In this document: positions 8,325 to 14,522 of the stretch, piece after piece | How positions within the stretch are numbered: position 1 is the first letter of the stretch | How the letters are laid out: every line of letters starts with the position of its first letter | From: Thalassiosira profunda | Lineage: Eukaryota; Bacillariophyta; Thalassiosirophyceae; Thalassiosirales; Thalassiosiraceae | Direction: 5' to 3' | Length of the DNA stretch: 14,522 bases | Assembly (NCBI GenBank): GCA_036939355.1 | Contig: JALLAP010001547.1 | Span: 1 to 14,522, forward strand | Translations under genes and position numbers: made by a program | The notes under the pieces: generated by a model | What the model saw: the letters and a program-made list of their open reading frames with translations, nothing else | Told to the model about the DNA's origin: nothing | The model's database searches: none

Positions 8325-9599
8325 ATGAAACAGCAAGCTGCAATAGCGATGCTCCTGCTCGGCTCCACGGTCGAGGGCTACTTCTTCCGTGGTGGAAAAG
8401 CCGCAAAGATGGAGAGGCAGAGGCAGAGGCGGAGAAAATCACTGGCAGTGCCCACCACCCGCGAGATTGAAGAGACCTCCACATCCGCGTTTGGCACAGC
8501 GCTGTTCGCCGAGCTCTGCGCCGAACTTCCGACGGAGAATGTGCTCTTTTCTCCGCTGTCCGTCTACCAAGCGATGGCGCTCGTGAAAGATGGAGCCACG
8601 GCCCAGAGCGGCAACGAGGCCGAATTGGAAAGGCTACTTGGTCCAGAGTCGCTCCAAGACCAAGCCAATGGGTTGCAAAATCTAACAACGTTTGACGATA
8701 TCGACACTGGCGTGCACCTCGCAGTGGCAACTTCCATCTGGGCCAATGATTTGAAAGAGTCGTACATTGACGCGGCCAGAGAGAAGTATTCAGCAGAGGC
8801 CCTTGACTTGCCATCTACATATGCCCCCGTTGATGATTGGATCGAGAACAAAACCCACGGAATGATAACGGAAGTTATGGGCGACGGCCCGCTTGACCCT
8901 CTCGTGGTGGCGCTGCTCGTCAACGCCGTCTATTTCAAGGGTGAATGGACGCATCGATTCAATGCTTCAGAGACCATTGACGGAACGTTCAACTTGGGCA
9001 ACGAAGTAGAGGTATCCGCACAGTACATGACCGCCTGCCACGATATGGAGGTGATACAATCAGCTCCTTCGTTGGGCGGCGCCAGCGTTCTTGTATTGGA
9101 TTATGGCAAGCAAGAGCCCGAGATGACCTCGGAGTTTTCAGCAATGTTGATCCTTCCAGCTTCACCGGGCGCCGAGTCAATGAACGATGTGGTATCCGGC
9201 CTGAATTCTACGTCGATCTCTGCGTTGCTCGACGAGGTTGCAACAGCTGAAGTTGATCTGGAAATCCCAAGGTTTCGTCTCGACTTTGGCCCGCAGACGC
9301 TGAAGCCATCTTTGCAGAACATGGGAATGAATGTTGCATTCAACCCCGGAGCAGGTTTCGACCGAATGAGCGCAGATCCCTGGGTTTACGTAGACGATGT
9401 CCATCACGGAGCATGCATGGAGGTGACAGAAGAAGGCACCGAGGCCGCAGCAGCAACGGTCGTTGTCATGATGACGAAGAGCCTCCGGCGACCCTTCCCA
9501 TTGAAACTGGACCGCCCATTTGTAATGGTTGTCTTTCATCGACCGACGGGAATACCACTGTTCTTGGGCAAGGTGGAGAATCCCGCCTTCTTCTTCTAG
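8325..9599 (+). CDS. Secreted inhibitory-type serpin
   Basis: Single exon of 424 aa. A signal peptide (about 1-18, hydrophobic AIAMLLLGS core) is followed by a basic stretch, then a full-length serpin domain. Hallmarks are NVLFSPLSVYQAMALVKDGA in helix B/C, LLVNAVYFKGEWTHRF (strand 3A), the breach/shutter region, and FVMVVFHRPTGIPLFLGKV at the C-terminus. The reactive-centre hinge is E369-E-G-T-E-A-A-A-A-T378, with Gly at P15, Thr at P14 and Ala at P12-P9, the pattern of inhibitory serpins. Counting 17 residues from P17 puts P1 at K385 and P1' at S386, suggesting trypsin-like serine proteases as targets. The export route fits extracellular or vacuolar action. The physiological protease is unknown. 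Confidence 0.92.
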   Translation: MKQQAAIAMLLLGSTVEGYFFRGGKAAKMERQRQRRRKSLAVPTTREIEETSTSAFGTALFAELCAELPTENVLFSPLSVYQAMALVKDGATAQSGNEAELERLLGPESLQDQANGLQNLTTFDDIDTGVHLAVATSIWANDLKESYIDAAREKYSAEALDLPSTYAPVDDWIENKTHGMITEVMGDGPLDPLVVALLVNAVYFKGEWTHRFNASETIDGTFNLGNEVEVSAQYMTACHDMEVIQSAPSLGGASVLVLDYGKQEPEMTSEFSAMLILPASPGAESMNDVVSGLNSTSISALLDEVATAEVDLEIPRFRLDFGPQTLKPSLQNMGMNVAFNPGAGFDRMSADPWVYVDDVHHGACMEVTEEGTEAAAATVVVMMTKSLRRPFPLKLDRPFVMVVFHRPTGIPLFLGKVENPAFFF

Positions 9600-9714
9600 A
9601 GCTCCGCCCAAACGATACGAACGCACCGGCCTCATCACAATTGATTGACCTGTATGCATAATGCACTCAAAATAGCACGCATGTTTTCTCGTTGGCGTTG
9701 CTTTCTTGCACGCC

Positions 9715-10851
9715 CTAGCGCTTCTTCCGCTTCTTGCCCCCATAATTCCTCTCGATATTCGACAGCAACGCGTCGCTGATGCTGCCCATATTCTGCTTCT
9801 TCGGTCTTCGACGGGTATACTCCGAATCCACGCTCCAGTTCTTGGATTGGATGATGCCCGCCATCTCCATGTCCTTTTGCGCTCTCGCCTTTCGCTTCTT
9901 GGCCACTCGGAAGTCCATTTTGTCTTTCTTGCTCATACCCGCGCTGGCGCTCGTCGACGCTGAGAGGCTAGATTGTCTTCGTTGTTGCGGGGGTTTGTCC
10001 CCTTCTTCCTCATCATCGGTATCCTCCAAGAGCGAGTTGTCGTTTCTGTTGCCCTTTGCCAGCCGCCTCTTGCCGGAGCTCGGCTTTTTGACAACCTTCT
10101 CGTCTTCTGACGAATCCTCGAGAGCTGCCCTGTTCGACTGCCTGGTCTCCCCGACAACCACCTCGTCTTCGGACGAATCCTCCAGAAGATTCCGTTTCGA
10201 CTGGCTGAACTTCCCATTGCAGTTCTTCTCGTCTCCGGAGCATTTGCTGTAATCTTCCACCTCCCCCGCCTTTATTGCCGGCTGCACGATGTCGCTCGTC
10301 CATCTCACCACATCCCCTGGGCTCCCGTGCACTACGCAGTCCACCACTTTTTTCATGTCCCCTTTGCACATTTCGTAATGCAGCACATCTCTACGCTCCT
10401 CCTCGGAATCACGATAGGAACTGGCGGCGGTGGCGTGCTTGGTCCCGGTGGAGATGATCTCGTCGAACACGGAGTGGAAGAACTGCTCCCACTGCCTCTG
10501 GCTCTGGGATGCACCCCTTGGTGCACTGCGAGATTTCGAGTGTGAAGGACCGGCGTCGCCGTCGTCAGAGATGTCGCCCTCCCCATCATCCACAATCCGG
10601 CCGGTGGAATCGTAAATTGCACGCCGCCCCTCGTCCATCAACACCTGGTACGCCGCCGACACCGCCTGGAACTTGAGCGTGGACGCCGCCTCGTTTTCGT
10701 TGGTGCACCGATCCGGGTGGTGCTTCAATGCAGCCTTGCGATACGCCCGCTTCAACTCCGCGGACGACAATGACTCATTCGTGCACCCCAGGACCGTGTA
10801 GAGGGTGGCGCGGGGCCCGAAGGCCGCGCGGACGGTGGTGAGGATCGACAT
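9715..10851 (-). CDS. DNAJC9: DNAJC9-like J-domain co-chaperone with acidic insert
   Basis: Single exon of 378 aa. The J domain spans about 16-85, with the HPD motif at 45-47, needed to stimulate Hsp70 ATPase. A second conserved block (about 119-200), including WEQFF, SEEER, KGDM and AIKAGEV, matches the region after the J domain in DNAJC9, a nuclear histone H3-H4 co-chaperone. Between this and the C-terminus lies an insert with near-repeats of LEDSSEDE and LEDTDDEEE, likely CK2 sites and possibly histone-binding. Basic clusters (KKRKARAQ, and KKRKKR at the very end) look like nuclear localisation signals. At 378 aa it is longer than human DNAJC9 (about 260) because of the insert. It converges on the serpin, 115 bp away. 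Confidence 0.85.
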   Translation of the reverse strand: MSILTTVRAAFGPRATLYTVLGCTNESLSSAELKRAYRKAALKHHPDRCTNENEAASTLKFQAVSAAYQVLMDEGRRAIYDSTGRIVDDGEGDISDDGDAGPSHSKSRSAPRGASQSQRQWEQFFHSVFDEIISTGTKHATAASSYRDSEEERRDVLHYEMCKGDMKKVVDCVVHGSPGDVVRWTSDIVQPAIKAGEVEDYSKCSGDEKNCNGKFSQSKRNLLEDSSEDEVVVGETRQSNRAALEDSSEDEKVVKKPSSGKRRLAKGNRNDNSLLEDTDDEEEGDKPPQQRRQSSLSASTSASAGMSKKDKMDFRVAKKRKARAQKDMEMAGIIQSKNWSVDSEYTRRRPKKQNMGSISDALLSNIERNYGGKKRKKR

Positions 10852-11095
10852 GGTGCGTTGCTCTTGCTGTCGTTCTGCTTCTGGCCGCTCTCTCTCACAT
10901 GTAGTACCACGTACAAACGTTACCTACCTTGTGCTGCTACCTAACGTTGGACTTCTTGAGAAGTTGAGAAACACACTCAACTCTCTCAGTACAGCATTAT
11001 CACTCCTACTATCGATGGTTACGAAGTTATCTCTCATCAATGAATGGCTGCGAGTGATAAACCACTCCAAAGAAACATCTTCGGTGCAAGTACCG

Positions 11096-12668
11096 CTACC
11101 CTTCTTTGACGCACTGCGGCTTTTTCATAGCATCGATCACAGCCGTATTCTCGGGAGTTCTGTACGTGTGTTTCAAGTAATCCACTCGCTGCTGGCAGGT
11201 CAGATTGTTGTCCCAGATGCAGTCCTTGCAGAAGCGACGCAGCTGCTCTTCCAGCTTCTTTTTCGACTCCTCGTGGAACGAGGCCTTGCATATGTCCGAC
11301 TCGGACATCAGCCGGGCCCGCGCGCGGTCGAAGCCCAAGCCATACCTGTACGTCAACCAGCCGGCCCTGGCGTGACACGTTGTGTATCCCTGCCACTCGC
11401 AATCTGAGCAAAAGTCCTTTCGGACGTTGACCCAATCCTTGAGATATGCTTCTTCAATCTCCCTGTGTTTCTCATCCTCGGCCAGCTGCTCGGCCGACTT
11501 CCAGCACGTCTTCTTCTCCATCGCCGATAATATGGCCGTGAATTTGGGCGTTTTATATGTCTCCTCCAACGCCTCCGCGCGCTGATTGCAGGTCACCTTC
11601 TGCGACGCGCTCCATATGCACGTCTCGCAGAAATGATCGAGATTCAGTGCAGCGAACAGCTTCGGGTACTCGCCCTCCGCGTCCGCAAATTCCTTTCTCG
11701 TCGCCTCAAACTTCTTTGCCTTCTCCGCCAGATCATCCTCGTGGAATTTGATCTTCTTTGGCGCCTCCTTGATCTCTTCCAGCATCGACTCGTATTCTTC
11801 CGCCGGGATAAACTTCAGGCCGCCCTCCTCCTCGATTTTCTTCAATCCACCCCCCTCCTCCAAAAGATGCGCCGCCGCTCGGCGGGCGTTGTGGGAGGTT
11901 GGTAGTTTCAGGAAGAGGGCTTGGTCGAGGATCATAAAGAAGAAGATCAGAAGAAGCGCGATGACGCCCCCGAGCATCGCCTCCTTGAGGAGAGTGATAA
12001 TGATGACCACCGGTTCCGTCTCCTCCAATCGAAGTGTATCGTCGCTGGGATTGCTGAGGATGGCGTGCACAATTTTGCGCAAGACGACAATGGCATCGGC
12101 CTTGGCCGCGCCAAAGCTTCGTCTCTTCAGGAATGGCTTGGAATACTTTTTCGATTGGCTTTCGACGTCCTCGCCCTCCTCAGTGTCGTCGTCAGCGTCG
12201 AANGAATGGCTTGGAATACTTTTTCGATTGGCTTTCGACGTCCTCGCCCTCCTCAGTGTCGTCGTCAGCGTCGAAAGAAGCACTCTCTTCCGCAGTGGCG
12301 GTCCTAGGTTGTCGGCGATGGGTGATGCCCGACCCTTTGTTTCTCGATCCGGGAGAAGACGTGGGCGACGCCTGCTCCTCGTGATCTACCCCCATTGCAT
12401 GATCTGCCTGCCTCTCCCATTCTCGTTCCAGCCTTTCCATTCTGCTCAACGCGTCTGCGCCCTCCGGAGTCTCCACACCCCGTGGTTGTGGTTGTGGAGC
12501 TTTATGCAACGGTCGCTTCTGCTTTCTCTTGGCCTCTGCGGCCTCCCGGAGTCGCCGCACCTGCAATAAAAGCCGCTGGGCCTCCTCCTCCATTTCAACC
12601 GCTTCCCGTTCCGCATCAAGGCCGTGACCAGCGCCCGAGCTGGCGGCGTCGGCCTCTCCCTCATTCAT
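11096..12668 (-). CDS. Unrecognised single-pass membrane protein with three four-Cys modules (frame broken by an assembly duplication)
   Basis: The frame is interrupted at 12131-12275 by two identical 72-bp copies around one N. Counting one copy and no N gives a continuous 1500-nt frame of 499 aa. In order: an unstructured, Glu/Arg-rich N-terminus with a short helical stretch (20-50); an acidic segment (132-146); one membrane helix (about 205-228); a charged helical linker (255-315); and three cysteine modules starting at F322, F395 and F455. Module spacings are C-x2-C-x9-C-x27-C, C-x2-C-x7-C-x28-C and C-x2-C-x7-C-x27-C, each with Trp two residues after the second Cys. The start at 12668 has A at -3; an in-frame ATG at 12731 would add 21 residues in a weaker context. 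No signal peptide. I do not recognise the family; related genes lie at 13279 and 14268. Confidence 0.8.
12131..12275. repeat. Identical 72-bp direct repeat flanking one N (probable assembly join)
   Basis: Positions 12131-12202 and 12204-12275 are identical across 72 bases and separated by the only N in the window at 12203. The 73-base surplus shifts the frame of the surrounding gene. Removing exactly one copy and the N restores one open frame across the site. That is what unmerged overlapping contig ends look like. Confidence 0.9.
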
Positions 12669-13278
12669 GTTGATTTTGCAAGTCGACTGAATCCGTCTGC
12701 GGGGGTCGAGAAGAGGGGATACATGAGCCATGCGCAATCGGTGAGCAGGATATCAATATGAACTGGCGGCCAATGTTTCCGGGCTGTATTGTATTCATTA
12801 GATGGATGGACGCCAAGCCCCTCGCATCAGCTCAGTCCGATCCATGCAAGCAACATGCACGGGCGGTGCATGCACCATGCACCTTCTCGTGGCGCAGCGC
12901 CCACCCCACGCCGCCGCCACGCCACTCACCAGCTGCCAATGGCGTATTCTCTGCACAATCCACCGGCGATGAGGCGGAGCGGAGGAGATCTCCGCAGCCA
13001 GGTCCGTCGCCCTGGGCAGTTGGCCTCGATACAGTGAATTGTATTAGAGCTTTTACCGATCGTCATCATCTGTTTGCAACTGAGGTATGGGTAAGTTGTT
13101 GCTTGAAGTTCGCGCGAGACTTACAAAACTGAAATAGCAGCTGCCGCGCTGCCGCGTGCCCGTGCTTATGCTTCATTTCACCCAACCTCAACCTCAACCT
13201 CACCGCTAGCTCACCGCCGCCCACGAGCACCGAGCCGCCCTCCTTTGCAATCCGCCCTCCCAGCACGCGCATTTAGAC
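12669..13278. promoter_or_regulatory. Divergent region between two Cys-module genes
   Basis: 610 bp between the starts of two paralogous genes facing away from each other, so both promoters are expected here. It contains a perfect 12-bp palindrome with a TGCATGCA core (12865-12876), followed by another ATGCACC; three TTGCAA words (12676, 13074, 13245); and a short CAACCT array (13183-13204) about 75 bp before the right-hand start codon. No supported reading frame. Promoter function is inferred from layout. Confidence 0.5.
13183..13204 (+). repeat. Short CAACCT tandem repeat in 5' region
   Basis: Three consecutive CAACCT hexamers and a partial fourth lie upstream of the gene starting at 13279. 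The tract is pyrimidine-rich on the sense strand and probably falls in the promoter or 5' UTR. Confidence 0.6.
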
Positions 13279-14123
13279 ATGAGCACGCTCCGCCAGGTCA
13301 AGAAGGATGCTACGGCGCCGGCAGCCCCTGCGGAGGACGTCGAGGCCCCGCCGGTAACCTCCCCACCAAAAGCACCCGCCACCGCCTTCGCCGCCGCGTC
13401 CGGGTCCGACTCCGCCCCCGCCAACGCGGGCAACAACCCCGTCTTCCTCGCCAAGGTCATTATGAAGAAAGTGTTCACGCTCCTCGTGGAATCGGACGAG
13501 GAGGATTTGACCCGGCCCGGGGGGATAGTGACGCTGCTCAAGGACATTATTTTGGGGGTCATACTGGGCGTCCTCACCATCTCCATCTTGATCTTTTTGG
13601 ACCACCGCGACGTCGTCCATTTTCAATCGGCGCACAATTTCCGGAACGCCGGTGAGTTGGTGTCGAGTTGCAATATCATCGTCTTACCGTATTTTTGCAA
13701 TAGAACAAATATACTCACATCATGTGTTCATGAACAGCCTTCCAGATGCTCAACGACCCGGAGACCATCGCCACCCTAGAGGAGAGCTCCGAAATGAAAT
13801 TCATGACGATGAGGGAGTACGAATCCAAGCGGAAGGAAATCGACACCGTCGCCGACAAGCTCAAAAACCACGCGGAGGTGTTGGAGCGGCGGGAGAAGGA
13901 GGCGGAGGACAAGCGGAAGGAGCTCGAGACCATCCGGCCGGAGTACGAAAAGCTCCATGGCAGTCCATTGCTGGGATTGGACAAGTTCTGCGGGAGCTGC
14001 CATTGGGGGATGAAGACGAGCTGCGAGGGGCGGGTGGCGTTCTTAAAAGATACGTACAACACGAGGCCGATCCAGGCGATTTTGGGCGCCATGAAGCACG
14101 AGTCTTGCGTCAAGAAGGATTAA
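13279..14123 (+). CDS. Unrecognised single-pass membrane protein with one four-Cys module (paralog)
   Basis: Exons 13279-13651 and 13738-14123, joined by an 86-nt GT-AG intron that splits an Ala codon, give 252 aa. In order: an Ala/Pro-rich N-terminus (1-50); a membrane helix (about 84-108) with TLLKDIILG and a following LD; the motif AHNFRNA just before the splice; a charged, probably coiled linker (140-200) with EYES, RKE and EYEKL; and one cysteine module starting at F208, C-x2-C-x7-C-x27-C, with Trp two residues after the second Cys. These landmarks line up in order with the gene at 11096-12668, so the two are paralogs. That gene has no intron at the matching place and carries three modules. 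Start context G at -3, A at +4. No signal peptide; function unknown. Confidence 0.85.
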
Positions 14124-14125
14124 AC

Positions 14126-14150
14126 GGGTAGGGGGGGTTGGGGTAGGGGG
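14126..14150 (+). other. Potential G-quadruplex just after a stop codon
   Basis: Four G runs (3, 7, 4 and 5 long) separated by TA, TT and TA begin two bases after the stop codon of the preceding gene. This fits the usual G3+N1-7 quadruplex pattern. It sits in the 144-bp gap between two convergent genes, in the 3' UTR on the + strand. Confidence 0.6.
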
Positions 14151-14267
14151 ATCGCAAAAGGATGGGATGGAAGGGGTGATATATGCAGGCGAGGTGGATA
14201 TGTCCCTATCCGCTATTCCTGGAGGCAAATGCATATTACCGCCAAGAAATAATGACTGTACAATTAT

Positions 14268-14522
14268 TTACGGGCCGCTCACGCAGCGCGGCTCCTCTTT
14301 CATAGCCTCAAGCACGGCCTTCTTCATCGTGACGCCGTTCCACTTCATCAATTCCACCCCCCGGTCGCCGCACGTGATGCGCTTGTTGTACTTACACTGG
14401 ACGCAGAATCGGCCCAGCTGCTGTTCCTCCTCGTGGACCGACCGCCGACACCGATCATCGGACTCGATCATGATACGGGCCTGCGCCCGCTCGATGTTGA
14501 TCGACTGACGATAGGCCAGGAA
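14268..14522 (-). CDS. Partial gene: C-terminal end of a third four-Cys-module protein
   Basis: The frame enters from the right window edge and runs 84 aa to the TAA at 14270-14268; the 5' part is outside. It begins inside one module (FLAYRQ, then an RAQAR helix and SDDRC) that matches the second half of the middle module of the gene at 11096-12668 (WLTYRY, RARAR, SDIC). A complete last module follows: C-x2-C-x7-C-x28-C. Here a Tyr takes the place of the Trp two residues after the second Cys. So the full protein has at least two modules. It converges on the paralog at 13279-14123, 144 bp apart. Function unknown. Confidence 0.75.
   Translation of the reverse strand, partial: FLAYRQSINIERAQARIMIESDDRCRRSVHEEEQQLGRFCVQCKYNKRITCGDRGVELMKWNGVTMKKAVLEAMKEEPRCVSGP

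Noticed and set aside
7905..8336. 143-aa - strand frame in the MAPEG-serpin gap
   Set aside because: No domain, signal or codon pattern; it runs into the serpin start region.
9177..9743. 188-aa - strand frame opposite the serpin 3' half
   Set aside because: Antisense shadow of the serpin reactive-loop region.
10805..11407. 200-aa + strand frame between the DNAJC9-like and Cys-module genes
   Set aside because: It overlaps the starts and ends of two well-supported - strand genes and shows no recognisable features.
12131..12275. True tandem repeat in the protein
   Set aside because: The copies are identical and meet exactly at the only N, and the gene frame works only with one copy; an assembly join explains this better.

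Overview
The window reads as nuclear DNA of a unicellular eukaryote, most likely a diatom and plausibly a Thalassiosira-like centric. The grounds are short GT-AG introns (50-91 nt, one of 238 nt), ATG starts in good Kozak contexts, moderately GC-rich coding DNA, and a secreted membrane protein with an RXL site and a Lys/Ser cassette of silaffin type. The genus is inference. One N flanked by two identical 72-bp copies shows that this is a draft assembly. Exon structures were worked out by hand from splice sites, reading phase and protein continuity.

Layout. On the + strand are an SR-rich nuclear protein of the ARL6IP4/SR-25 family (167-949), a three-exon type I membrane protein with a silaffin-like K/S cassette (1629-3427), and a three-exon short-chain dehydrogenase/reductase (3739-4840). 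A five-exon O-acetylhomoserine sulfhydrylase (MetY type) lies on the - strand (5075-6993), with two alternative copies of its last exon. It shares a divergent upstream region with a microsomal glutathione S-transferase-like MAPEG protein (7330-7779, +). A secreted inhibitory-type serpin (8325-9599, +) converges closely on a DNAJC9-like J-protein (9715-10851, -).

The right-hand 3.5 kb holds three members of a protein family I do not recognise: 11096-12668 (-), 13279-14123 (+), and a partial gene running off the window end (14268-14522, -). Where complete, they have an unstructured N-terminus, one membrane segment, a charged helical linker, and one or three copies of a four-cysteine module (C-x2-C-x7/9-C-x27/28-C). 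This local family is the best candidate for something undescribed.

Functional links are few. MetY (sulfide into homocysteine) and the MAPEG protein (thiol/glutathione chemistry) could share control through their common upstream region. The three Cys-module genes look like a local expansion by duplication. Intergenic regions and introns share two palindromic words, TTGCAA (concentrated in introns) and TGCATGCA (intergenic), that may be regulatory.
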